Both the position numbers and the translations under genes were made by a program. From Deroplatys truncata (lineage: Eukaryota; Arthropoda; Insecta; Mantodea; Mantidae): DNA of 64,000 nt. Numbering within the stretch: position 1 is the first letter of the stretch; each line of letters starts with the position of its first letter. Location: contig CM060990.1 in the NCBI GenBank assembly GCA_030765065.1, positions 281,445,341-281,509,340 on the forward strand. The letters are read 5' to 3'. Shown here one piece after another: positions 12,027 to 24,400 of this stretch. The notes beneath the pieces were generated by a model. That model was given only the letters and a program-made list of their open reading frames with translations. It searched no databases and had not been told where the DNA came from.

Positions 12027-12633
12027 TCCCCCAGGGGATCACCTTATATGCGTACGGGTTTGGCGTACCCGGGGGTTCCCGAGCCAATCATCGCAATCAG
12101 CATCCTTCCACACTCATCCGGTCGAGGTGGGTTCGTTCTCGTGACCGGGGGACACAAGGTAGGCTCTTGTGCGTTCTTTGCATTACATTCATTCCGTACC
12201 TTGCCATCGTTTCTTTCTTCCCTTGTCATTTTCCGGCCATTTGGCACCACGACATTCGCACATCTCTTTTTCTTCCTCGCCGGCCTAACTTGCGTGCGAA
12301 ACGCCCACACAGTTTTACTTATTTTATCTTTTCTTTTAATCCTCTGTGGGCACAGCCTGCGGATACCCGCGCACTGGTGCGCAGCTGGGTGAGTGGGTAA
12401 TGGCGTCATCCCCACCACCCGGGGTCGTCATGTAGGGTTTGTGTTCGTATCCGATGTTCATCTGCAGTCCCGCGGGGGGCCATTGCATGAGCTGCTGACT
12501 TCTGACGGCGATTGGGTCCCTCTGTCTATGTTCTGGGAGGTGTGACCCTGGTGTGAGTTTTACATAGATAGGCCACTCACCCAAGCCGGGGTAACGCCCG
12601 GGAAGTCAGAGCCCGAGGACGGAGACGGTTGCA

Positions 12634-13943
12634 ATGGTGGAGGATTCTTTCGCTATGGAGCACCCTTTCTCCATTATAAACAACAAGCGCCGAAAAGTTT
12701 TAGTAACAGAAGTAGCACCGCCAACAGCTGGTGGTTACTTAGTGATTACCCGTACAGAGGAAGGACAATCATTCGAGAAGGTAAACCCTTTTATCATACA
12801 GAAGGGCATTGACTCAATTACTGGTCGGGTTCTTTCCTGCACTCGGCTTCGCAATGGTTCGTTGTTAGTGCAAAGCAAGTCCGAGGCACAAAGTAAGTCC
12901 TTGTTCAGCGCCACGCTTCTCCACGGTTATCCTATCCGTGTTGAGAAGCACCGCACCTTGAATTCTTGTCGAGGAGTTGTCACCACGCATAGCCTCGATT
13001 GCATATCAAACAAGGACCTGGTCGAATATCTTGCAGACCAGAAGGTGACAGCGGTTCATCGAGTGCAGGCCAAACGCGACAGCGTATTGGCACCCACTCG
13101 TACCCTGTTTCTAACATTTGATGGCGTCGATCTGCCCAGGAGCATCTCCGCAGGGTACGAACGGATTTCTGTGAGGCCTTATATTCCTAGACCTCTGCGT
13201 TGTTTTAAATGCCAACGTTTTGGGCATACGCAAGTCTCATGTAAGAGTGCCGTTAACATCTGTGCCACATGCAGCCAGCCCTCACACGAAGGTGCCTATT
13301 CAAAAGCCCCCGTCTGCGTCAATAGCAAAGGGCCACATTTTGCTTCATTTGCCAACTGTCCGCGGTATTTGGAAGAGAAGGCGATCCAGGAGATCCGGGT
13401 AAAGGAGAAAATCTCCTTCGCCGACGTTCGGAGGCGTTACCATATACGCCAAACTTCACTCCTGCGATCGGGAACATTCAGTTCTGTTGTTACCTCACCA
13501 GTACCCTGGAAGGATAAAGAGACCCAAACTTGGACCATGATTGCATTGACCGCCGCTACCATCCGGTCGTCCATTAAAGCTACAGTACCAAGCCTTATAA
13601 AGCTGGTCCAATGTCAATGAAGTCACCAGCTACTGACAAAAACCCGAAGCAGAAACTTCAAAGACAAGACTTTTTAAAGGACCCTCCGCGTGTTCACGGC
13701 AAACAGAGTTCACCTTCTCCTCCTCGGAGGTCGCACTCCCAGGAAGCTCCTGGGACAAGCCGCGCTCAGCGGCACCCCTCACCCATCGCCACCCAGAACC
13801 GATTCACGGCGCTTGAATCGGTTTCTGGCTCTGAGCGCGTGGGCCACCCCTTCGAGGAGACTATGGAGTCTGACCAACTCCATACCAAAAGCCCGAGCAC
13901 AAAGGTTAAACAAAAGGTAATTTTAAGCCGCCCTTCTAAATAG
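12634..13943 (+). pseudogene. Copy B ORF1: gag-like protein with zinc knuckles
   Basis: The frame starts at ATG 12634 after a 600-base leader and runs to about 13610, where one frame change moves it to the frame ending at TAG 13941. The N-terminal half is an RNA-binding-like domain (TRTEEGQSFEKVNPF region). The centre has PLRCFKCQRFGHTQVSCKS (a CCHC knuckle at about 13192-13250) followed by two more cysteine clusters, one of which has lost a C (CVNSKG instead of CVNCKG in the other copies). The C-terminus is basic and S/P-rich. The expected role is to coat the element RNA in the ribonucleoprotein. Confidence 0.85.
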
Positions 13944-13964
13944 ACAGTTTATCCCTTTTTCTTA

Positions 13965-16900
13965 ACGGCTATTCTGACCTGGAAAGTACGTGGTGTACGA
14001 TCGCATAGGGCGGAACTGCAACTTTTATTGCGTTCCCATTCGCCTATGGTCGTGTGTTTGCAGGAAACTAAGCTTCGCCCTCATGATCCTTTTGATCTCC
14101 GAGGATATACTCCGGTTCGCTATACGACCTTGAACAGGAGGAGGGTACTCCTGCTGATGGAGGTGTTATGTTGTTGGTGCGTAACGACGTTCATTTGCAA
14201 CGTCTCACTCTTACGTCCGACTTGCAAGCTGTTGCCATTAGACTGCAGTTATCCGGTTTTTTCTTTTCCTTTGCTCTGTGTATTCACCTCCATCGTCTCC
14301 CCTCGCTAACGCGGACCTTCGAAATCTTTTGTCCGCTCTCCCAACACCATTTCTCCTGTTGGGAGATTTTAATGCCCATCACCCCCTGTGGGATTCGCCA
14401 AGGGCTTGTGCTAGGGGAACTCTTCTTTCCGACATTTTTGATCAGTTCAATCTCTCTATACTCAATACAGGTGAGCCTACGTTTCTTTCTGATTCTTCCG
14501 GTACATTTTCTCACTTGGACCTTGCCGTTGCTCACTCCAGCTTGCTAGTCGTCTTCAGTAGAACGTCGTCGCTGACACCTACTCCAGCGACCATTACCCC
14601 TGCATCGTTTCTCTTCTATCACACCACGTACAGCATTCCAGAGTCCCTACCTGGATATTCGCAAAAGCCGACTGGAGCTTGTATTCCAGCCTCGTGCATT
14701 TTTACAATCAGCACTTCGTCGACATTAACCAACTAGTGCAGCACCTTACGTTTGCTATTTTCTCTGCCACCGAACGCGCAATTCCCCGTTCATCCTCTCA
14801 ACCTCGGCGACCGCCTGTTCCGTGGTGAAACGAGGATTGTCGAGACGCCGTTCTTGCCCATAGGACTGCACTTAGGGTGTTTCAGCAACACCCTACACTT
14901 GATCATTTGGTAACTTTTAAACAATCGCGCGCCAGGGCTCGTCGCATTGTTCAGGATAGCAAGAAGGCGTCGTGAACTAGTTTTGTCGAGTCTTTTAATC
15001 GCTTTACGCCTTCATCTGTTGTTTGGGATAAACTTCGTCGCTTCTCAGGTAAAGGGTAGCATTTTACTGTTTCTGGCCTTCAGGTTTCCAATGCCACCAT
15101 AGTGGATCCGGCTGCCATCGTTAACACTCTGGGTGCAGCCTTTGAGGCGGTTTCCAGTTCAGACCATTAATCCGCCGTCTTTCGCTCTATCAAAGACCGG
15201 CTGAATTCCGACACCTTTAATTTTCGGTCTGCTAATAATGAGTGTTATAATGAACTTTTCACACTGAGAGAGCTGGAGTACGCTCTTCATTGCTCTAGGC
15301 ACTCCACTCCTGGCCCGGACGGCATTCATCTCCTGATGTTAAGGAACCTTTCAGCCGACAGTATACTGTTTCTCTTACAGGTCTCTAACCGTATTTGGCA
15401 AGACGGCTTTCTTCCTTCCGTTTGGTGCGAAGCCACCATTGTCCCTATACTAAGCCTGGGAAGGATCGTCAACTACCTTCCAACTACCGCCCTATCTCCC
15501 TCACCAGTTGCGTTTGCAAGGTGATGGAGCGCATGATCAACGGGCGGTTGACATGGTGGCTTGAAACTCAGAAACTTCTAGCGAACTCTCAGTGCGGATT
15601 TCGCCGCTATCGCTCTACCGTCGACCATCTGGTGTCCCTGTCGACGCATATTATGAATGGATTTCTGAGAAAGTGTCAAACTGTGGCTGTATTTTTTGAC
15701 CTGGAGAAAGCTTATGACACTTGTTGGAGGGGTGGCACTTTACGTACACTTCACGCATGGAATATCCGCGGTCGTCTTCCCATATTTCTTCGGGAGTTTA
15801 TGACGGACCGCGTTTTTCGTGTACGTGTAGGCTTGGTTTTATCTAGTCGTTTTATTCAAGAGAATAAAGTACCGCAGGGCTCTGTACTCAGTGTCACACT
15901 TTTTGCAATTGCTATCAGCCCTATTGTTGATTGTATTCCACCTGGCATTTCATAGTCGTTTTTGTTGACGATTTTGCCATTTATTGCAGTTCACGGCGGT
16001 CCTGTCTACTCGAACGCCGTCTCCAGAGCTGTATCGACCGTCTCCACGCCTGGAGTAACGCCAACGGCTTTAATTTCTCCGCCAAAATATCCGTCTGTAT
16101 CAATTTCTGGCACCGGAAGGCTTTCCCTCCGCCCTCTCTTCATCTTGGTCCAGGGATACTTCCCTTTGCAGACGAGGCGAAAATTTTGGGGTTGATATTT
16201 GATAGGAAGCTGAGCTGGATTTCACACATTTCGTTTTTAAATGCAAAGTGTGACCGTTCTCTTAATCTTTTACGTGTTTTAAGTGGCACATCCTGGGAGC
16301 TGATCGGACCGTCCTTCTACATCTTTATCGCTCTTTGGTCTTTATCGCTCTTTGGTCCGATCCAAGCTTGATTACGGGTGCATTGTCTATTCGTCGGCAC
16401 ATCCATCTATATTACGTCGATTGAATACCATTCACCATCGTGGCATAGGAGTCGCTACGGGGGCCTTTCCAACCAGCTCTGTACCCAGCCTATATGCTGA
16501 AGCTGCAGAGCCTCCGCTGTCCTTCCGGCGTGAGATGCTTTTGTGCAGCTATGCCTGTCGACTCTCAAGCTTTCCTGACCACCCTTCTTTCGAAGTATTT
16601 TAAGAAGATTCGCTTGATACGCAATATTTCGTTAGCTCCTCTGCCTTGCTTCCTCCAGGGGTTCGATTTCGACAGCTTCTTCGGCATTTGGACTTTACTT
16701 TAGCGCCGGCCCATTCTCAGGGGGAAACGCGCTTTCCTCCATGGTTGCGCGCTGAGGCCCAGTGTCACCTTGGGTTGACGTCAATGTGCAAGAATGAGAC
16801 CTCTTCTTTAGTTCTTAGATCGGCCTTTTTAGAACTTCGGGCGCAGTTGCGGGACTTTCGTTTTATATATATGATGGGTCTAAGACTGCAGTTGGAGTAG

Positions 16901-17667
16901 GGTGTGCCTTTGTTGATGATAATCGTGGTTTTACATTTCGTTTACCCGGGGAATGTTCGATTTTTACCGCCGAAATTTTTAGTATTTATCAGTTACTTTT
17001 ATACGTCCAGCGGTACGCCTTACGACTCTGTTTTATATGTTTAGACTCCCTGAGTGCTCTTCAAAGTATTCGCGCACTGTACAATTACCACCCCCTCATA
17101 CAGCGCATATATGACCTGGTCCACTCGCTTGGTGCCTCTGGCATCAGCGTCTCCTTCATGTGGATTTCAGGTCATGTGGGCATCTCAGGGTACGAGTCGG
17201 CCGACGTCGCTGCGAAATCGGCGATTTTATTACCCAGATTTTTTACCTCTGTAGTTCCCTCGTCAGATTCGTGTGTTATTTTACGTCGCGGCATTATCTC
17301 GCTTTGGCGCGATGAGTGGACGGCCCTACGGGGGAACAAATTGCGGGAGATTAAACTTGTCCCGTTAGTCTGGGGTACCTCTTCTCGTTCTACACGTCGG
17401 GAAGAGGTACTTTTAGCCCGTTTACGAATTGGACATTGCCTTTTTAGTCATAGATACTTGCTCAGTGGAGACCCCGCTCCACTGTGTCAGCAGTGTGATG
17501 CGCCCTTAACGGTGCGCCACATTTTAACTGAGTGTCAAGTTTTAGCTCCACTGCGCGTTCGCGTGGGTCTGCCTGTTGGCATAGCCAACGTTTTGGCGGA
17601 CGGCGCGCATGCTGTAGAATGTCTTTTACGTTTTGTAAGTGTCATTGGTTTTAATCAGCGCATTTGA
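13965..17667 (+). pseudogene. Copy B ORF2: endonuclease, reverse transcriptase, RNase H; multiple frame breaks
   Basis: ORF2 begins 24 bases after the ORF1 stop and in the same frame, but its ATG (seen in copies C and D) is ACG here. The endonuclease is seen at about 13980-14640 (VCLQETKLRPHDPFDLRGY, LLGDFNAHHPLWDSPR). The reverse transcriptase follows, with FFDLEKAYD (about 15695-15720) and, in a different frame, FVDDFAIYCSS (15958-15990). The RNase H first block has decayed to YMMGLRLQ. A WISGHVGISG block and the C-terminal cysteine tail (CQQCDAPLTVRHILTECQ, about 17488-17540) end the protein. Catalytic reverse transcriptase residues are still present, but at least five indels or stops make it non-coding as a whole. 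Confidence 0.88.
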
Positions 17668-17919
17668 TGCGCTGAGCGTCTTTTAACTTTGAGATTCTAT
17701 ATTGTCAGTTTTAATGGGGCTCTTCTCCCCGACCGACATAAGGCGCTCATGTCGTTTGCATTCTACAGGTCTTGACTCGTTTTATTCTGTTAGTGACAAT
17801 GATTTTAGTGTTTAGGTTTTAGTTTTTGGTCTGTTGTGTTGAATAGTGCTTTTGACTAAGCGGGTTTGTGTGTGGGTTTTTAGTTTTTTGACTTTTCGAT
17901 TTTATATTTTATACATTGT

Positions 17920-17954
17920 AAGGGCGCTAATAACCCTAGCAGTTGAGTGCCCTT
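17920..17954 (+). repeat. 3'-terminal stem-loop of copy B
   Basis: Arms AAGGGCGCT and AGTGCCCTT pair across the loop with one G-U wobble replacing a G-C pair. It lies just before the CATCA-type tail. Confidence 0.75.
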
Positions 17955-17970
17955 AAGCCCTATCACATCA

Positions 17971-18360
17971 TCACTCCACTCAGAACAAAAAGGTGCTGGG
18001 AAAATTTAAAGATGAGGCTAATGACTTTGTCGGACTACAACCTAAGATGTATCAACTAAATATCCAACGTTCAGTGATAAAGAAGATTAATAGGCATATA
18101 ACGTAGTACTATTAAGCAGTACGTTGCATTTGGCAGCTATACAGACTGCCTTAAAATCGTAGATATAATAAAAACGCCTATTTATCTGATCCTGTCACGA
18201 AAGCATGCTGTTACCGCAGTGCAAATTAATAACATCACATTGACTCCCTTTGACGATAAAAGTTATTGTCGAGGATGAAATAAGAAAATATGCATATGGG
18301 TGTTACAGCATTACAAAAAGCACTTAAAAGAATATGCTGGATCTCAGGATGAAGATTTTC
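17971..18360 (+). pseudogene. Polinton 1 PolB, C-terminal end after copy B
   Basis: After the second target repeat the reading continues as NKKVLGKFKDEAN, then, past small deletions, FGSYTDCLKIVDIIKTPIY and AVTAVQINNITLTPFDDKSY, and ends near GSQDEDFL in another frame. This is the C-terminal tail of Polinton polymerases. The same end exists in the left arm at 2860-3110 on the minus strand. Confidence 0.75.
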
Positions 18361-18830
18361 TCCGCTAGTCTACAATTTAAAAAAAATGGAAGTTTACTCA
18401 TGTGCTGTGTGTACGCCTAGTAGACACCCGGCGAAGAACGAAGAAGATGGAAGGGAAGACGTTAACCCTGTCATTATTAGCAAATGGTAGTGCTGATCTC
18501 AAGTCTAGATAAAGGGGAGAGACGTCTACCCTTACAATCCTTATCTAATGAAACACTGATTAACTGATAAAGCTGCTATACTTAGACAAAAATTGTACCA
18601 TATAAAACAATATATCTGACTAAAACGTTATAATGCCTCCTCAACCATGCGGATGGGTAGTTTATACTACTTCCATATACCTCACTGTACGCCTATAGAC
18701 ATTTAGCTCTCTCCGTCCCATACACTAACAGTTTAACCTATAACACTTTATAAGATTTGGAAAAAAAGTGTATAAATGTGTTGTAACATTGGATAAGAAA
18801 TGTTTATAAAGAATTGAATTACTCTCTATA
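18361..18830. other. Polinton 1 non-coding subterminal region, right arm
   Basis: No gene is seen. The sequence is the reverse complement of about 2430-2880 with scattered differences, so it is the mirror arm of the inverted repeat. Confidence 0.6.
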
Positions 18831-19600
18831 TTACCCTAAATACCTGTGATACTATCTAAGTTAGCTATTAAAATGACTTAAATACCGCTGATACTAGCTG
18901 AGGCACGTGAAATTATCTTATATAGCTCTGGTATGAATCGCTGCTCGAAATTACCACCAACACCTGTGATACTACACGGATTACCATAAACATCAACGAT
19001 ACTAGCTGAATTACTTGTTAAAATGACTCAAATAGCTGTGATACTGCCTGAATCACTGAAATTCCTTAAATAGCTGTGATACAATTCGTTGATTGGAATC
19101 ATGACGAACACCTGTGATACTACACTGATTACCCTAAATACCAACGATACTACCTGAATTACCTGTGAAATCATACGGAACTATGCTACACCCAACTCCT
19201 GAAATCTGTCTCCTTATGGTATTACCTGAATTACCCAAAATACCTACGATATTACCTGAACTTGCTGTGAAATCATACGAAACTATGCTACATCCAACCC
19301 CTGGAATCTCTCCGCCTGTGATACTACCTGAATTACTCTAAATACCTACGATACTAGCAGAACTGGCTGTGAAATCATACGAACTATATCCACCCGAACC
19401 ATGAAATCAGCCCTCCTGTGATACTAGCAAATTAACCTAAATACCTACGATATTAGCTGAATTACATGTGAAATCATACGGAGCTATACACACCCAACCA
19501 TAGAATCTGCCCTTCTGTATACTACCTGAATTACCCTAAATACTTACAATACTCTAAATACCTGCGATACTACCTGAATTACGTGTGAAATCATACACAA
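18831..19600. repeat. Polinton 1 terminal minisatellite, right arm
   Basis: Short phrases recur at irregular spacing: ACCTGAATTACC, CTAAATACCTACGATACTA, and TGTGAAATCATACGGAACTA followed by a CACCCAACC phrase. At least eight partial units are visible. The same phrases occur in reverse complement at 1960-2400. Confidence 0.8.
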
Positions 19601-19679
19601 TTATGCTGCACCCAAACCGTGGGATATGCTCTCCTGCTGAATGGTGCTAACCTGGAGAAGACCGGACATTGAGCAACAC

Positions 19680-19822
19680 TAGCCTCCTTAGAACCTATCC
19701 TCGTTTTCCCTATCTCCCCCATATAAATACATTTCCCCTCCTTCACATCTATCCTAGCATAGGATCTCTCTTCGTTTTCCCTGTCTCTCCCATATAAACG
19801 CATACTCTACCATTCAAACCCT
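19680..19822. repeat. CATATAAACGCAT minisatellite, left part (split by copy C)
   Basis: Units of about 68-70 bases have the pattern TCTCTCCTCGTTTTCCCTATC then TCCCATATAAACGCATTTC then CTCCTTCACACC. Two units stand here; the array resumes after copy C at 25459. The end of this part, CCATTCAAACCCT (19810-19822), is the target duplication of copy C. Confidence 0.8.
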
Positions 19823-20345
19823 CCCCCCCAGGGGCTCACCTTTTTGAGTACGCGTTTGGCGTACCCGGGGAGCCCGAGCCCTCATCGCAATATTCATCCC
19901 TTCATCCCCGTCCGGTCTAGGTGGGTTCGTTCTCGTGACAAGGGGACACAAGGTAGGCTCTCGTGCGTTCCTTACATTTCGTTCCATGTCACCACTCGCC
20001 ATCGTTTCTTTCTTCTCTAGTCCATTTCCGACGATTTCGCACCACGACCATTTGCACATGTCTTTTTCTTCCTCGCCGGCCTACCTTGCGTGCGTAACGT
20101 CCACACGTTTTTGGTTTGTTTTCCCTCTTTTATTTTAATCCTCCGTGGTCACAGCCTGACGGATACCCGCGAATTGGGTGCGAAGCTGGGTGAGTGGGTA
20201 ATGGTGTCATCCCGACCACCCGGGGTCGCCATGTAGGTTATGTGTTCGTATCCGCTGTACAACTTCAGTCCCACGGATGGGGTATTGCATGAATTGCTGA
20301 ATTCTGACGGCCATTGGGTCACTCTGTCTATGTTCTGGGAGGTGC

Positions 20346-21447
20346 ACTCGACTTAGAAATGGGTCATTATTAGTACAAAGCAAGTCCGATCAACAAACTA
20401 AACCCTGTTGCGCGCTAGGCTTCTCCACGGTTATCCCGTCCGTGTTGAGAAGCACCGCACCTTGAATTCCTGCCGAGGCGACGCCAACACGCATAGCTTC
20501 TATTGTATATCGGACGATGACCTAATCGAATATCTTTCAGCACAAAAGGTGACAGCAGTGCACCGAGTGCAGGCCAAACGCGACGGGGTATTGGTACCCA
20601 CTCGTACCCTGTTTATAACCTTTGATGGCGTCGATCTGTCCACGAGCATTTCAGCAGGGTACGAACGTATTGCGGCGAGGCCCTATATTCCTAGACTTCT
20701 GCGTTGTTTTAAATGCCAAAGTTTTGGGCATACGCAAGTCTCATGCAAGAGTGCCGTTTCCTTCTGTGCTTCTTGTAGTCAGCCATCACACGATGGTACC
20801 TGTTCATCAGCCTCCGTCTGCGTCAATTGCAAAGGTCTCATTCCGCGTCATTTGCCGACTGTCCACGGTACTTGGATAAGAAGGTGATCCAGGAGAACCG
20901 GGTAAACGAGAAACTCTCCTTCGCTGACGCCTGGAGGCGTTACCATGCCCACCAACCTTCGCTCCTGCGATCAGGTACATTCAGTTCTGTTGTTGCCTCG
21001 CCAGTACCACGGAGAGATGCCGAAACTCAAACCTGGACCATGACTGCATTAACCGCCACTACCATCCGGCCGTCCACTTCTGCTATAGTTACCAAGCCAT
21101 CTAAAGCTGGTTCTAAGGTTATGAAGTCCCAAGGCACTGTTAAGAAGTCCAAACAGAAACTACGTAAGGAAGATTTTCTCAAATACCCTCCACGTGCGCG
21201 CGGCAAGAAAAGTTCACCTTCTCCTCCTCGAAGGTCGCAGTCCGAGGATGCTCCTGGGACAAGCCGCGCTCAGCGGCCCCCTTAACCCCATTGCCACCCA
21301 GAACCGATTTCCGTCCCTTGAATCGGTTTCTGGCACTGACGCGTGTGCCCTCCCTTCGAGGAGGCTATGGAGTCTGACCAACTCCATACCAAAACCCCGA
21401 CCCCAAAGGTTAAGCAAAAAGTGATTTTGAGCCGCCCTTCTAAATAA
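20346..21447 (+). pseudogene. Copy C ORF1: gag-like, start deleted
   Basis: The start codon and first ~90 codons present in copy B are deleted. The open part (20408-20887) holds LLRCFKCQSFGHTQVSCKS and two further clusters (CASCSQPSHDGTC, CVNCKG). A frame change near 20860 moves the reading to the frame with NCPRYLDKKVIQENRVNEK. The C-terminal S/P-rich basic tail reaches the stop TAA at 21445. It cannot yield a full gag protein. Confidence 0.85.
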
Positions 21448-21467
21448 GAAGTTTATATCTTTTATTC

Positions 21468-24400
21468 ATGGCTATCCTGACCTGAAATTTACGTGGTCTA
21501 CGATCGCATAGGGCAGAACTGCAACTTTTATTGCGTTCCCATTCACCTATGGTAGTGTGTTTGCAGGAGACTAAGCTTCGCCCTCACGATCCCTTTGATC
21601 TCCGAGGGTATGCTCCGGTTCGCTACGATCTTGAACCGTAAGAGGGTACACCTGCTCTTGGAGGTGTCATGATATTAGTGCGTAACGACGTTCATTTTCA
21701 GATTCTCACACTTACGTCCGACTTGCAAGCTGTTGCCGTTAGACTTCACTTACCAGGCTTTTTATTTTCTGTTTGCTCCATCTATTCACCTCCGTCGTCT
21801 CCCCTAGCTAACGCGGACGTTCGAGATCTCCTGTCCGCTCTCACAACACCATTTCTTCTGTTGGGATATTTTAATGCCCATCACCCCCTGTGGGGTTCAC
21901 CAAAGGCTTGTGTGCGAGGAACTCTTTTTTCCGACATTTTTTATCATTTCAGCCTCTCCATCCTAAATACAGGTGAGCCTATTTTTCTGTCTGATTATTC
22001 TGGTACATTCTCTCACTTGGACCTTGCCGTTTGCTCACTCCAGCTTGCCAGTCGCCTTCAGTGGAACGTCGTCGCTGACACCTACTCCAGCGACCATTAC
22101 CCCTGCATCGTTTCCCTTCTGTCTCACCACGTCCAGGTTCCAGAGTACCTACCTGGATATTCAGAAAAGCCGACTGGAGATTGTATTCCAGCCTCGTGTG
22201 TTTTGAGGACCAGCCCTTCACTGACGTGAACCAAATGGTGTAGCAACAAACCTGTACGATGCTATATCCTGCCGAGCGCACAATTCCCCGTTCGTTCTCT
22301 CACCCTCGGCGTTTTCATGTTCCGTGGTGGAACGAAGACTGTCGGTACGCCTTTCCTGCCCGTAGAACTGCACTTAGGATGTTTCGGCGACACCCTACAC
22401 TTGATCATTTGGTTACTTTTAAACAATCGCGTGCCAGGGCTCACCGCATTATTCAGGATAGCAAGAAGGCGTCCTGGACTCGTTTTTTCGAGTCTTTTAA
22501 TCGCTTCACGCCTTCCTCTGTTGTTTGGGACAGACTTCGCCCCTTCTCCGTTAAAGTATCGCATTGTGCTCTGCCTGGTCTTCAGGCCTTCATGCCTTCC
22601 AATGCCACTATAGTGGATCCGGCTGTCATTGCTAACACTCTGGGTGCTGCCTTTGAGGCGTTTTCCAGTTCAGACCATTATTCCGCCGGCTTTCGCACTC
22701 GCAAAGACCGGCTGGATTCCGAGACCTTTAATTTTCAGTCTGCTACTAAGGAGTGTTATAATGAACTTTTCACAATGCGGGAGCTGGAGCACGCTCTTCA
22801 TTGCTCTAGGCACTCCACTCCTGGGATGGAATTCATGTTCTGATGTTAAAGAACCTTTCAGACGACAATAAACTCTTTCTCTTACGGGTCTATATCCGTA
22901 TTTGGCAAGACGGCGTTTTTCCTTCCGTTTGGCGCGTAGACACCATTGTACCTATACTTAAGCCTGGGAAAGATCGCTACCTACCTTCCAGCTACCGCCC
23001 TAACTCCCTCGCCAGTTGCATTTGCAAAGTGATGGAGCGCATGATCAACGTGCGTTTGACATGGTGGCTTGAGTCTCAGAAACTTCCAGCGAACGCTCAG
23101 TGCGGATTTCGTCGCCACCGCTCTACCGTCGACCATCTGGTCTCTCTGTTGACGCATATTATGAATGAATTTCTGAGAAAGTGTCAAACAGTGACTGTTT
23201 TTTGACCTAGAGAAAGCTTATGACACTTGTTGGAGGGGGCGGCATTTTACGTACACTTCACGCATGGAATTTACGCGGTCGGCTTCCCATATTTCTTCGG
23301 GAATTTATGACGGAACGCGTCTTTCGTGTACGTGTGAGCTCGGTTTTATCTAGTCGTTTTATTCAAGAGAACGGTGTACCGCACGGCTCTGTACTCAGTG
23401 TCACACTTTTTGCGATTGCTATCAACCCCATTGTTGATTGTGTTCCACCTGGTAGTTCATCCTCCCTCTCTGTTAACGATTTTGCCATTTATTGCAGTTC
23501 ACGGTGGACCTGTCTGCTCGAACGCCGTCTCCAGAGCTGTATCGACCGTCTCTACGCCTGGAGTAACGCCAACGGCTTTAATTTCGCCGCCGAAAAATCC
23601 GTCTGTATCAATTTCTGGCGCCGGCATGCTTTCGCTCCGCCTTCTCTCCATCTTGGGCCTCGGATGCTTCCGTTTGCAGACGAGGCGCAATTTTTGGGGT
23701 TGATGTTTGATAGAAGGCTGAGCTGGACATCGCACATTCTCTTTCTAAATGCAAAGTGTGACCGTTCTCTTAATCTTTTACGTGTTTTAAGTGGCACATC
23801 CTGGGGAGCTGATCGGGCCGTCCTTCTGCATCCTTATCGCTCTTTGGTCCGATCCAAGCTTGTTTACGGGTGCATTGTGTATTCGTTGGCACGTCCATCT
23901 GTGTTACGTCGATTGCATTCCATTCACCATCATGGCATAAGAGTCGCTACGGGGGCCTTTCCAACCAGCCCTGTATCTAGTCTATATGCTGAAGATGCAG
24001 AACCTCCGCTGTCCTTCAGGCGTGAGATGCTTTTGTGCAGCTATGCCTGTCGACTCTCAAGCTTGCCTGACCACCGTTCCTTCGAGCTATTTTACGAGGA
24101 TTCGTTTGATCGGCAATATTTAGTTAGCTCCTCTACATTGCTCCTTCAGGGGTTCGATTTCGACAACTTCTTCGCCATTTGGACGTTAATCCAGCATCGG
24201 CCCTTCCCAGGGGAGAAATGCTTTTTCCTCCATGGTTGCGCGCTGAGGCCCACTGTCACCTTGGATTAACGTCGATGCCGAAGAATGAGACCCCTTCTTC
24301 AGTCCTTAGATCCGCATTTTTAGAACTTCAGGCAGAATTCGGGGACGTGCATTTTATATATACTAACGGATCTAAGACTGATGTTGCAGTATGGTGTGCC

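Larger units (their letters stand above)
12027..17970 (+). mobile_element. Non-LTR retrotransposon copy B, full length (5.9 kb), decayed
   Basis: The copy has a 5' end CCCCCAGGGG, a GC-rich 5' UTR to 12633, ORF1 (gag-like), ORF2 (endonuclease, reverse transcriptase, RNase H), a 3' UTR, a 3' stem-loop and a CATCA-type tail, all bounded by a 13-base target duplication. The presence of both an AP-type endonuclease and an RNase H places it in the group of clades around I and Jockey/R1-like elements; I cannot fix the clade. It interrupts the Polinton 1 PolB gene. Confidence 0.92.

Noticed and set aside
12044-12418. Minus-strand 124-codon frame in the 5' UTR of copy B
   Set aside because: It is antisense to a non-coding leader, is not kept in copies C and D at the same length, and has no family pattern.
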